Positions 1 through 7,067 of a stretch of DNA of 11,572 bases are shown here, in pieces. Location of the stretch: the NCBI GenBank assembly GCA_026389635.1, contig JAPLHM010000323.1, positions 1-11,572 on the forward strand. The letters are read 5' to 3'. Each line of letters opens with the position of its first letter. The first letter of the stretch is position 1. This stretch comes from Chloroflexota bacterium (lineage in GTDB: Bacteria > Chloroflexota > Dehalococcoidia > GIF9 > UBA5629). The notes beneath the pieces were generated by a model, which worked only from the letters and a program-made list of their open reading frames with translations, was not told the origin of the DNA and searched no databases. The translations under genes and the position numbers were made by a program.

Positions 1-233
1 TCGGGCTTGATCCCCTGTATATCGCCAACGAGGGTAAACTGGTGGCCGCTGTGGACGATGGCGATGCCGCGGGGGTACTGTCAGCCATGCGGGAGAATAA
101 ATACGGCCGCCAGGCGGCGGTAATTGGAAAGGTGACGTCCGGGCACAGGGGCAGGGTGGTAATGAAGACAAGCATAGGTTCATCTCGCATCGTCGATATG
201 CCCGTTGGCGAGATACTGCCGCGCATCTGCTGA
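1..233 (+). CDS. hypE: Hydrogenase expression/formation protein HypE, C-terminal end (partial, runs off the left edge)
   Basis: The open frame enters at base 3 and stops with TGA at 231-233, giving about 76 residues. It begins GLDPLYIANEGKLVAAV and contains GRQAAVIGKV, RVVMKTSIG and the end motif VGEILPRIC. This matches the C-terminal domain of HypE, an AIR-synthase-like ATPase. Known for the family: HypF carbamoylates the final cysteine of the PRIC tail, and HypE dehydrates it to the thiocyanate that donates CN to the Fe of [NiFe] hydrogenase. The PRIC tail is intact, so the visible part shows no sign of decay. The catalytic N-terminal domain lies outside the window. The next gene starts 7 bases downstream and belongs to the same pathway, so the two were probably one operon with other hyp genes to the left. 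Confidence 0.93.
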   Translation, partial: GLDPLYIANEGKLVAAVDDGDAAGVLSAMRENKYGRQAAVIGKVTSGHRGRVVMKTSIGSSRIVDMPVGEILPRIC

Positions 234-240
234 ACAAGCC

Positions 241-679
241 ATGAAACAGGGCATAATGGTACTGGGCATCGGCAATCTGCTCTGCCGCGATGACGGCATC
301 GGCATCCGCATCGCCGCGGAGATGCAGTTCCCGGGCAAATATAGCGGAATACGTATCATCGACGGGGGTAGCGACCCCGACCTTTTTGCAATTGATCATA
401 GTGGATGCGCTGCGGGGAGGCGGCCACCCGGGCGACATCTACCGGTTGGACCTGCGTGAAGAGAATATTGCAGCGGGTCCGGCCGCTTCGCTGCATGGCA
501 TGGGCGTGCTCGACAGCCTCAAGCTGATGAGTCAGCTCGGGCAGCAGCTTCCGCAGGTGACGGTGATCGGCATCGAGCCGGCCGATGTTTCCCACGGCCT
601 GCAGCTTTCACCCGTTATAGAGGCCATGCTGCCGACTATCATCATGGCTGTGGAAAGCGAGTTTGGACGGCCGGATTGA
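241..679 (+). pseudogene. Hydrogenase maturation protease (HycI/HoxM/HybD family), broken by frameshift plus small deletion
   Basis: This family clips the C-terminus of the [NiFe]-hydrogenase large subunit after Ni insertion. The N-terminal part reads in frame 1 from ATG 241: VLGIGNLLCRDDGIGI, then RIIDGGSDPD. The rest reads in frame 2 from about base 383: LIIVDALRGGG, PGDIYRLDL, SLHGMGVLDSL, VIGIEPADVSHGLQLSP, and stops at 677-679. The nickel-binding residues expected for the family are visible: the acidic residue of the RDDG motif, Asp of IVDAL and His of SLHGMG. The break lies at about 382-392. A one-base shift alone does not repair it: only about 10 residues would separate DGG from the VDA motif, against roughly 17-18 in HycI or HoxW-type proteins. 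About 7-8 codons therefore seem to be missing as well. No strong Shine-Dalgarno is seen, so the start was probably coupled to hypE. It is either a real pseudogene or an assembly artefact. Confidence 0.85.
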
Positions 680-748
680 AATAGGCTGCCGGTTGTGCTT
701 AAATTAAATTGCTGCGTAATTGCAGGCAGATAATACGGACCGCTGATT

Positions 749-903
749 ATGAGCCCCAAAGAATTTGTGCAGGACGTGAAAGACAAGGCCTTCATACGGC
801 AGAAGGGGGCCTGTGCCCATTGCGGTGTCGCGGTAGGGGTGGATTCCGGCTAGTCATCACCCAGGACTATCCCCATTTCTCGGCCGACGGCGCGCCGCAC
901 TGA
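749..903 (+). pseudogene. Short decayed ORF with a CxxC knuckle, possibly an HNH-nuclease-like remnant
   Basis: From ATG 749 a frame of 34 codons reads MSPKEFVQDVKDKAF, IRQKGACAHCG and stops at TAG 851-853. Without interruption the neighbouring frame then reads ITQDYPHFSADGAPH up to TGA 901-903. The basic IRQKG followed by CAHCG resembles the first zinc knuckle of small HNH-type proteins, but I see no complete HNH (H-N-H) core, so the assignment is a guess. There is no good Shine-Dalgarno before 749. The fragment lies between another broken gene and the 3' end of the solute-binding protein gene, so bases 241-903 look like one zone of decay. This is also all I can see in the 260 bases between 680 and 939. 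It could instead be non-coding. Confidence 0.3.
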
Positions 904-939
904 CATTCCGGGCTGCCCCATTTCGCGCGGGCTGTCCTG

Positions 940-2115
940 TTAAGGTTTAAGGAAGCTGACCGTAGCGCCGGACATGGCGAACTTGTACTGGGTGCCCTGC
1001 ATAACTACCTTCCATATTCCATAGCTTCCCGCGATGCGTCCACCTGACTGATCGAACGTGATAGAGCCGCTGGCCCCTGGATAATTACTTCCCACTGCCA
1101 GCAGGGCGTCTCTGACAGCCCCGCCGTTGTAAGTGTTGGCCTTCTGCAGGGCTGCCGCAATCATATTAACCCCGTCATAGATGGTATCGCAATAAACGGT
1201 GGGGTCGATTTGGTACGCGTTTTTGTAGTTGTAGGCAAAGGCCTTATACACCGTGGACTGCTCGTCCGGCACGGGTACCGTGCCAGTGACCGCCTTTTCC
1301 ATGAATTTTGCGGCCTCAAGATATTTCTCCAGCGGCATATCATAAGATCCGTCAACCGCTATCCAGGGTAAATTTTCCATGCCTTCCTTGAGCGCCTGCG
1401 CGTAAACCACCGCCCCATCGGCGAACAGTCCCACGTGCAGCACGCAATCCGGCCCGGCTTCCTTAATGGTGTTGAGTTCCGACAGGTAGCTCAGCTTGGT
1501 CGGGTCGTACCTCAACGATGCTACAATCTCCGCGCTTCCCTTCAGGTAGCCTTTGGCCGTTTCTTCAATTCCCCTGCCGTAAACAGTATCCTGCACCAGC
1601 ATGGCCACCTTTTTATATCCTTTGTCCTTGATTACCCTGGACACCACCGCGCCCTGCAGGGAATCGCCCGGGCAGACCCTGAAGGCCCACTTTGACCAGC
1701 TGTAACCACCCAGTGCGCTTGACGTTGCAGATGGTGACACCAGCAGCACCCCCTTGCTCTCAAGGTAGGGGCCTGCCGCCAGCACCGCTTCACTGGTATC
1801 GCAGCCAATAATGACCTGCACCTTTTGTTCTTCCACCAGCTTATTCACCGCGTACAGGGCGGTAGCGGCAGACGGCCCCTGGTCCTCCGTGATGAGGCGG
1901 AGCATTTTGCCACCCAGGCCACCCCGACCGTTGATCTCATTCACTGCCATCTGTGCAGCCTTGACCAGGTTGGGTCCCCCGGCAGGTGCGCTGGAAAGCG
2001 GCATGACACAGCCGATGAGTATCTCTGCCGGCAGTTCCTGCTGCGGGGCGCAGGCTGGAATCGAGCACAGGGCCAATACCGCGAAAATGGCTACAGTCAG
2101 GTAAACTGTTCTCAT
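940..2115 (-). CDS. LivK/LivJ-type branched-chain amino acid ABC transporter substrate-binding lipoprotein
   Basis: The protein has 391 residues, usual for the family. ATG at 2115-2113 has GGGAG (2126-2122) six bases upstream. Residues 1-21 are a hydrophobic signal, and SIPAC with Cys22 is a plausible though imperfect lipobox (Pro at -2). The mature part starts PAEILIGCVMPLSSAPAGG, then KAAQMAVNEINGRGGLGG, VQVIIGCDTSEAVLAAGPYL, LLVSPSATSSAL and KKVAMLVQDTVYGRG. This is the order seen in two-lobed type I periplasmic-binding proteins of the Leu/Ile/Val family (Peripla_BP_6). Homologues bind amino acids, amides, urea or aromatic acids, so the ligand cannot be called. No permease or ATPase gene is adjacent, so it is an orphan here. 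It is transcribed divergently from the beta-helix gene, from an extended -10 promoter about 40 bases upstream of its ATG, and converges on the decayed ORF at 749-903. Confidence 0.9.
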   Translation of the reverse strand: MRTVYLTVAIFAVLALCSIPACAPQQELPAEILIGCVMPLSSAPAGGPNLVKAAQMAVNEINGRGGLGGKMLRLITEDQGPSAATALYAVNKLVEEQKVQVIIGCDTSEAVLAAGPYLESKGVLLVSPSATSSALGGYSWSKWAFRVCPGDSLQGAVVSRVIKDKGYKKVAMLVQDTVYGRGIEETAKGYLKGSAEIVASLRYDPTKLSYLSELNTIKEAGPDCVLHVGLFADGAVVYAQALKEGMENLPWIAVDGSYDMPLEKYLEAAKFMEKAVTGTVPVPDEQSTVYKAFAYNYKNAYQIDPTVYCDTIYDGVNMIAAALQKANTYNGGAVRDALLAVGSNYPGASGSITFDQSGGRIAGSYGIWKVVMQGTQYKFAMSGATVSFLKP

Positions 2116-2165
2116 ATCATACTCCCGGGCAAACCTATTGCCTGTTGCTGTAAAAGGATACCCAC

Positions 2166-2174
2166 ATTATATCA
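2166..2174 (-). promoter_or_regulatory. Extended -10 promoter of the solute-binding protein gene
   Basis: On the minus strand the sequence is TGATATAAT: a perfect TATAAT at 2171-2166 preceded by the extended -10 TG. The hexamer 17 bases upstream (TAATGG) is a poor -35, as expected for an extended -10 promoter that depends on TG or an activator. The proximal copy of the 13-bp tandem repeat (2184-2209) covers the -35 position. Transcription would start near 2158, giving a leader of about 40 bases that contains the GGGAG ribosome binding site. Confidence 0.6.
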
Positions 2175-2183
2175 CTTCCCGCC

Positions 2184-2209
2184 CGCTCCCATTACACGCT
2201 CCCATTACA
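2184..2209. repeat. Exact 13-bp tandem direct repeat, candidate operator between divergent promoters
   Basis: CGCTCCCATTACA occurs twice with no spacer (2184-2196 and 2197-2209); on the minus strand it reads TGTAATGGGAGCG twice. It lies just upstream of both promoters, 9 bases from the extended -10 element of the minus-strand gene and 4 bases from the -35 of the plus-strand gene. Tandem identical half-sites here suggest a regulator bound head-to-tail, for example an activator dimer of response-regulator type. The regulator is not identifiable from the window. Confidence 0.6.
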
Positions 2210-2213
2210 GGTC

Positions 2214-2242
2214 TTTACAGGAAATTTCCCTGATGTTATACT
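2214..2242 (+). promoter_or_regulatory. Promoter of the beta-helix surface protein gene (TTTACA-N17-TATACT, extended -10)
   Basis: The -35 is TTTACA at 2214-2219 (5 of 6 matches to TTGACA). The spacer is exactly 17 bases. The -10 is TATACT at 2237-2242 (5 of 6), with TG at 2234-2235 forming an extended -10. Transcription would begin near 2249, leaving about 88 bases of leader before the ATG at 2337. This promoter faces away from the minus-strand one at 2166-2174. Confidence 0.6.
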
Positions 2243-2336
2243 GCGCTCAGAAATTCGCACTGGATTCGGATGGTACCGGGCTGCTTTTTGGCATGGGTGC
2301 GCAATGACAGACCGTACCGGCAGGAGGAGAACGCAA

Positions 2337-5147
2337 ATGAATGGACATCTGAGGTGGTTCGCATGTTTTCTGGCGTTGGCACTCATCCTTCCATCGCTAT
2401 TTTCCCTGGTAGTGCCCGGCAGGGCTCAGGCGGAAATTGATTGCCTGAATAAAGTGCACGTAAACGTGGCTGGTAGCGATTTTTGGGACGGTAGCGAGGC
2501 CACACATATACCTGAAACCAGCATCGGTCCCAAGCGGACCATCGGCGCTGGAATAACAGCGGTATGCGAAAACGGCACAGTCAGTGTCGCGGCCGGCACC
2601 TATGATTTGGAAGACTTCATCAAGATTAATAAGCCCTTGAATCTGGTGGGCGCGGGCAATGGTTCGACCATAATAAACGGCTCTTCCGACCCTGATGACG
2701 AAGTCATCGGCATTTACAGTTCAAATGCCAATGTACTTATCTCAGGTTTTACCATACAAAACGGGAACTGGAATGGTATCTATGTAGATTATGATGCCGT
2801 GAATAACACTATAACCATAAATGATTGCGTCATAACTCACAATAACAGCACAAATTTCGGCGGAGGAGTTGGCATCGAAGGAGGACTTGCCCTGGACGAA
2901 GGAGTTGCTGGCGTCGAGGGATTTGACACTATCGGTAATAACGTCGTCACCATGAACCGATGCATAATCAGCAACAACACAGTCGTGGCCGGTAACCATA
3001 ATCTTCAAGGCACCCAAAGCCGCCGTGCAACGCAGCAGAATTTAGGAGCCGGACTTGAAGTGAATGGAACGCCAGGTTTTGGTGGCGGAATAGCCGCCTT
3101 CAGATGCACACTTAACCTGAATCAGTGCATCGTCGACAATAATACTGCCACACTCGGAGGGGGCATATTTGCCGCCTATAATACGACACTCAATATGGAC
3201 GGCTGCACGGTCAGCGGCAACTATGCAGACCAGTGGGGCGGCGGAATATTATATGGATTAGTGTCAATTGCAGATCCATCATCTTTTGGGGCAGTTTCAG
3301 AAGACTTTGCCACAGCAACTATCAACAACTGTGATATCGATAGCAACCTTGCCGGCAGGGCCGGCGGCGGCTTGTTCATTCTCGCATCGGGCCTTTTTAA
3401 TGAATACTTAAGTAATCAAAGCGCCATCAATGGGGACAATGTACCCGGCGACAGCGGGACATACAACAACTTAGACAGTTTTTTATCTCAAAGCCAACAA
3501 TTGGCCCGCGGGGGCTTTAGCCAGTCGCTTACAGGGGCAGTTAGCTTAAATAATTGTGCCATTACCAATAATGCGGCTATGAGATGGGGCGGAGGGATGG
3601 CCTCGGCTTTCAGCCTGTATGAGTTGAAAGGATGCACATTCAGCGGAAATGCCGCAGGCAGACTGGGTGGCGGTATAGGCACTTTTCTAAGTTTGGGCGA
3701 ACTGATTAATTGCACTATCAGCGGGAACAGCTTGACCTATCCGGATGTACCGGTTGGTTTTGCCTACAGACTTGCCACGTCTAATCCGGTTGGAGACGGG
3801 GTTTTGAGCGCCAGTGCTACATTGCCTGCGGTCTCCAATGCCGGCGGCGGCATGGGAATGATTGTAAGCTTTACCTACTTTGAATGCGACACTATAGCCA
3901 ATAATGTGACGGGCAGCGACAACAACTCGTATGGCGGCGGGCTTTTTAACTCCAGGGGCTCCATCAATGGTTTAGTCAATACTATAGTAGCAAATAACAC
4001 GGCCGTCCAAACAAGCACCAATAACTGCTTGAATAGAGGAACCATAATATCCCTCGGGCATAATATCGACAGCCAGAACAGCTGTGGCTTTACCGATCCT
4101 ACCGACCAGGTCAATACCAACCCACTGCTGGGTTCACTGGCGAATAACGGCGGGCCGACTTTCACCTGTGCCGTGGGCACCGACAGCCCTGCCTTCAACC
4201 GTGGAGATAACAGCAACGCGCCGGCCACCGACCAGAGGGGAGTTACCCGGCCCCAGGCAGCCTACTGCACCATCGGCGCCTACGAGGTCGGCCTTAATAA
4301 AAGCGCCAGTACGACAGTGGCTACAGGGCAGGGAAATGCGACCCTTGCCACAGATATCGGCGGCATAACAGACCTGGTGGCCTACAACCAGCTGGATTGC
4401 CTGGGGGCCCAGGGCTTAGTAGGTGGGAGGTTTATCTTCCCATTCGGTTACTTCGCCTTCAAAATAGTGGGACTCGCCCCCGGCGCAAAGGCGACTATCA
4501 CCATCACGCTGCCCTCTTCCATTCCTGCAAGCGCTTTATATTACAAGTGCATCAACGGTCAATCAGTGGACTGCACATCGCTGCTGGGGCATAACAATGG
4601 AGACAACGTCCTGACCATCGCAATTACCGACGGCGGTTTAGGCGATGCCGATGGACTGGCGAACGGCACAATTAACGACCCGGGTGGTCCGGCTATAATG
4701 TCAGTTACACCACCACCGATAGCTTCGCACTCGTCAAGCGTCCTGCCCCCAACATCTGCACCAATCCTGCTGCCCAACCTGATCGTGCAGAATGCCTCGC
4801 TCTCCGCGTCCAAAGTATCCGCGGGCGGCGATGTGACCATCAACGCCACCGTGGCCAACCGTGGAACGGTCAACGGTACAACGATCATCAAGCTGTATGT
4901 CAACGGCCAGGAGGAAGCCAGCCGTTCCGTGACCGTTGAGAGCGGAAAGACGGTACCCTTGAGTTTCACTGTCGCCAGGTCACAGCCGGGCAACTACAGT
5001 GTATACGTGGGCGGTGTGTCGGCCGGCAGCTTTGCTGCAGATGACGTATCAGAGCCCAACGTCATACTCTTCGTCAGCGCAGGATTTGTCCTGGCCGCCC
5101 TGGTGCTCGGCATAATATATATGCGCGGGAGGCGGCAATACCGCTAA
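2337..5147 (+). CDS. Secreted, membrane-anchored right-handed beta-helix protein with choice-of-anchor U and CARDB domains
   Basis: I chose ATG 2337 because AGGAGG (2322-2327) lies nine bases upstream; ATG 2304 in the same frame has no such site. The protein has 936 residues. Residues 1-32 are a Sec signal ending AQA before Glu33. Next is a typical start of extracellular parallel beta-helix proteins (VHVNVAGSDFWDG, IGPKRTIGAGI, VAAGTYDL, LVGAGNGSTI). About ten helical rungs follow, shaped xNxCxIxxN...GGGI, as in Pmp-like repeats. A C-cap reads NPLLGSLANNGGPT, ATDQRGVTRPQ, TIGAYEVG. Residues ~664-792 form a choice-of-anchor U domain (ITDGGLGDADGLANG, DPGGPA). Residues ~811-902 form a CARDB Ig-like domain (LPNLIVQNASLSASKVSAGG). 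Residues ~909-930 span the membrane, followed by RGRRQYR. It is presumably displayed on the cell surface for adhesion or polymer contact; no enzymatic motif is evident. The asparagine-rich helix region is visibly less GC-rich than the flanking genes. Confidence 0.88.
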   Translation: MNGHLRWFACFLALALILPSLFSLVVPGRAQAEIDCLNKVHVNVAGSDFWDGSEATHIPETSIGPKRTIGAGITAVCENGTVSVAAGTYDLEDFIKINKPLNLVGAGNGSTIINGSSDPDDEVIGIYSSNANVLISGFTIQNGNWNGIYVDYDAVNNTITINDCVITHNNSTNFGGGVGIEGGLALDEGVAGVEGFDTIGNNVVTMNRCIISNNTVVAGNHNLQGTQSRRATQQNLGAGLEVNGTPGFGGGIAAFRCTLNLNQCIVDNNTATLGGGIFAAYNTTLNMDGCTVSGNYADQWGGGILYGLVSIADPSSFGAVSEDFATATINNCDIDSNLAGRAGGGLFILASGLFNEYLSNQSAINGDNVPGDSGTYNNLDSFLSQSQQLARGGFSQSLTGAVSLNNCAITNNAAMRWGGGMASAFSLYELKGCTFSGNAAGRLGGGIGTFLSLGELINCTISGNSLTYPDVPVGFAYRLATSNPVGDGVLSASATLPAVSNAGGGMGMIVSFTYFECDTIANNVTGSDNNSYGGGLFNSRGSINGLVNTIVANNTAVQTSTNNCLNRGTIISLGHNIDSQNSCGFTDPTDQVNTNPLLGSLANNGGPTFTCAVGTDSPAFNRGDNSNAPATDQRGVTRPQAAYCTIGAYEVGLNKSASTTVATGQGNATLATDIGGITDLVAYNQLDCLGAQGLVGGRFIFPFGYFAFKIVGLAPGAKATITITLPSSIPASALYYKCINGQSVDCTSLLGHNNGDNVLTIAITDGGLGDADGLANGTINDPGGPAIMSVTPPPIASHSSSVLPPTSAPILLPNLIVQNASLSASKVSAGGDVTINATVANRGTVNGTTIIKLYVNGQEEASRSVTVESGKTVPLSFTVARSQPGNYSVYVGGVSAGSFAADDVSEPNVILFVSAGFVLAALVLGIIYMRGRRQYR

Positions 5148-5284
5148 GACGCCTGTACACGTAAGCATAGAGCATCGCCCCCATGGCTATGTATTAGACC
5201 CGTTGCCGGTAGCGGCATGCGGCGCCGTGCGTGGTTTGTCCACTGCACCAGCGACTACAGATTTTCCTGTGCAATCGATAGGTT

Positions 5285-5313
5285 TTTACTGATTTGAACA
5301 ATCAATGTAAAAT
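5285..5313 (+). promoter_or_regulatory. Candidate promoter of the PAS-domain gene
   Basis: TTTACT (5285-5290) and TAAAAT (5308-5313) are separated by 17 bases, with matches of 4 of 6 and 5 of 6 to the sigma-70-type consensus. The spacer holds TTGA-N4-TCAA (5294-5305), a small imperfect dyad that could be a protein site. The rest of the 228-base gap between the beta-helix gene and the PAS gene (5148-5375) shows only a 5-bp hairpin (5204-5217) and the palindrome CGGCGCCG (5220-5227). No terminator with a T-run is visible there. Confidence 0.45.
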
Positions 5314-5375
5314 AGTCGGGTAAAGCCTGGCCATTTCCTGTTATTGATTAAGGGCAAGGGATCATAGGAGGGAGG

Positions 5376-7004
5376 ATGCAGGTGACTCGGAGCGATTTTA
5401 TGGACGTGATTTCCGACGGGACAGATGTCCTGAGAATATTGCCGGAGGCGGCGGCAGAACTCTGTACCGCCCTTTTTAGAAACTCGCCGGCCGGTATCTA
5501 CATCACGCGCGACGGCAAGTTTATTTACACCAATATAGAGTTCCGCCACGTCACGGGCTATAGCCAGGACGAGTTGTCCGGCAAGGACTACCAGCGTCTG
5601 ATCAATCCGCGCTACCGCCAGATGCCCAAGCAGAACATGGCCTCTTTATTCGAGGAGGACGAGGGCACCAGCCACCAGTTCAAGATAACCACCCGCGAGG
5701 GCAAGAAGAGGTGGATTGAGGAGAAGATAACCTATTTCAAATACGGTGGCAACTGGCTGACGCTGGGCCACTGGCTGGATATATCGGAGCACCACTCGGT
5801 GGAAAAGTCCTGGCGCGAGGCTGAAAGGCGCTTCCAGTTAGCCTTCGAGGACCTCTCCACCGGCCTGACCATCATCAGCACAGATGGCATTTTCCTCAAG
5901 GTCAACAAGTCCTTCTGCGATATGGTGGGATACGAGGAAGGGGATATATTAGAGAGCCGATTCGATGACGTGCTGCCTCCCGTGGAGAGGGAAACAGGCG
6001 GCGATATCATGGCGGTCTTCCTCTCCTTAGATAAGCCCGAATTGCCGGTGCAGCGGCGGCTGCAGGCCAGGGATGGACGCATCCTGTGGACAGCCATGAG
6101 TATATCGCTGATCGGGGATAATGAGGCGGGCCCGTCATATTTCATCGTCAATTTCCAGGATATAACCGAGCGGAAAAGGATAGAGGACGGCCTGAGAGAG
6201 GAGGAACTCCTTTACCGCCGGGTGGTGGACCTCGCTCTGGAACCGGTGGCCGTCACAGACCTCGATTGCCGCATCACGCACGTTTCAGAAAACCTGCTGA
6301 GTTTGCTGGGGCGCCGTAAAGAGGACTTGCTGGGGAATGGCTTGGAGAGTCTTGTGCCGGCCTCCCCGGGCCAGGATATCCGGACCCGGGTCATGGACAT
6401 CGTCAGTAAAGGCCAGCCGGCGGAGACTGAAATCACACTGCGAAGGAATGACGGATTGCCGCTGCCCTGCAGCATGAGAGTAGCCTGGATAGATAACGAC
6501 CTGGGAAACCCTGCCTGCCTGGTCCTCAGCTTCAAGGCGGGTGCAATAACGGCGGAACAGCCGTCTGCCGGCGTACCCCCTGATGCACGGCCTGCAGCCA
6601 CGCCCTGCGAGGAGCCGCCGCAGGCGGGCATACCGTTTGACATAGCCCCCAACGCCGCCATACTGATTGACAGGGACACCACGATTGCCGCGGCCAACGC
6701 CGGCTTCGAGGTTCTCTCCGGCTATACAAAACAGGAAATCGAGGGCAAGAAGAGCTGGATAGAATTCGTGTCCGGCCAGGACCATGCCAGGCTGAAACGC
6801 TATCACCTGCTGCGCCAGATCGACTCCGAAACCGCCCCCAGCACCTACGAATTCAAGTTCGCCTGCAGGGACGGGTCCAGCAGGGACGTAGTCATATTTA
6901 TCAACCCCGTGCCGGGCACGGGACAATTGTCGGCAACCCTTATCGACCTTGCCGCGCACAGGAGGGCCGATATAGCAGAGAAAGAGCCTCGGGACGAGAG
7001 CTGA
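5376..7004 (+). CDS. Cytosolic multi-PAS sensor protein without an output domain
   Basis: The protein has 542 residues, no signal peptide and no membrane segment. It holds four PAS modules. PAS1 at ~31-140 has NSPAGIYITRDGKFIYTN and VTGYSQDELSGKD. PAS2 at ~150-272 has GLTIISTDGIFLKVNKSF and ends in the classic NFQDITERKRIE. PAS3 at ~277-390 has EPVAVTDLDCRITHVSENL. A Pro/Ala-rich linker (391-418) leads to PAS4 at ~419-530 (NAAILIDRDTTIAAANAGF, LSGYTKQEIEGK). No histidine kinase, GGDEF, EAL, HD-GYP or DNA-binding domain follows; the chain ends ADIAEKEPRDES. Ligands cannot be told from sequence. It may act by protein contact or feed a kinase encoded elsewhere. AGGAGGGAGG directly precedes ATG 5376; the in-frame GTG at 5382 lies six bases after GGAGG (5371-5375) and could be the real start. 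The gene converges with rlmB, 63 bases apart. Confidence 0.88.
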   Translation: MQVTRSDFMDVISDGTDVLRILPEAAAELCTALFRNSPAGIYITRDGKFIYTNIEFRHVTGYSQDELSGKDYQRLINPRYRQMPKQNMASLFEEDEGTSHQFKITTREGKKRWIEEKITYFKYGGNWLTLGHWLDISEHHSVEKSWREAERRFQLAFEDLSTGLTIISTDGIFLKVNKSFCDMVGYEEGDILESRFDDVLPPVERETGGDIMAVFLSLDKPELPVQRRLQARDGRILWTAMSISLIGDNEAGPSYFIVNFQDITERKRIEDGLREEELLYRRVVDLALEPVAVTDLDCRITHVSENLLSLLGRRKEDLLGNGLESLVPASPGQDIRTRVMDIVSKGQPAETEITLRRNDGLPLPCSMRVAWIDNDLGNPACLVLSFKAGAITAEQPSAGVPPDARPAATPCEEPPQAGIPFDIAPNAAILIDRDTTIAAANAGFEVLSGYTKQEIEGKKSWIEFVSGQDHARLKRYHLLRQIDSETAPSTYEFKFACRDGSSRDVVIFINPVPGTGQLSATLIDLAAHRRADIAEKEPRDES

Positions 7005-7067
7005 CCGGGTACAAGGTGGTACGGGCGCACGCGCAGGGCGGCTACCAAATGATCAAACAGGTGGATT

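Noticed and set aside
382..395. Programmed ribosomal frameshift at the CTTTTTG run in the protease gene
   Set aside because: A +1 shift would join the frames but still leave the protein several residues short between DGG and VDA, and no Shine-Dalgarno-like stimulator or downstream structure is evident.
2304..2336. Earlier ATG (2304) as the start of the beta-helix protein
   Set aside because: It lacks a ribosome binding site and would put an Arg-rich 11-residue extension before a normal signal peptide; AGGAGG is correctly placed for 2337.
2823..3960. Repetitive region as a DNA tandem repeat or CRISPR-like array
   Set aside because: The periodicity is at protein level (N-x-C...GGG rungs) with varied DNA and irregular spacing; there are no identical repeats with spacers.
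4559..4993. Minus-strand open frame opposite the CARDB and anchor-U domains of the beta-helix gene
   Set aside because: Ser/Pro/Val-rich shadow translation of a repetitive coding strand, with no ribosome binding site.
6285..6959. Long open frame (224 codons) on the minus strand opposite the PAS gene
   Set aside because: Composition is Arg/Gly-rich with no family motif, there is no ribosome binding site, and it is fully antisense to clear PAS domains.
7017..7047. TGGTA...TACCA hairpin as a terminator between the PAS gene and rlmB
   Set aside because: Only five outer base pairs, a large irregular interior and no T-run in either direction.
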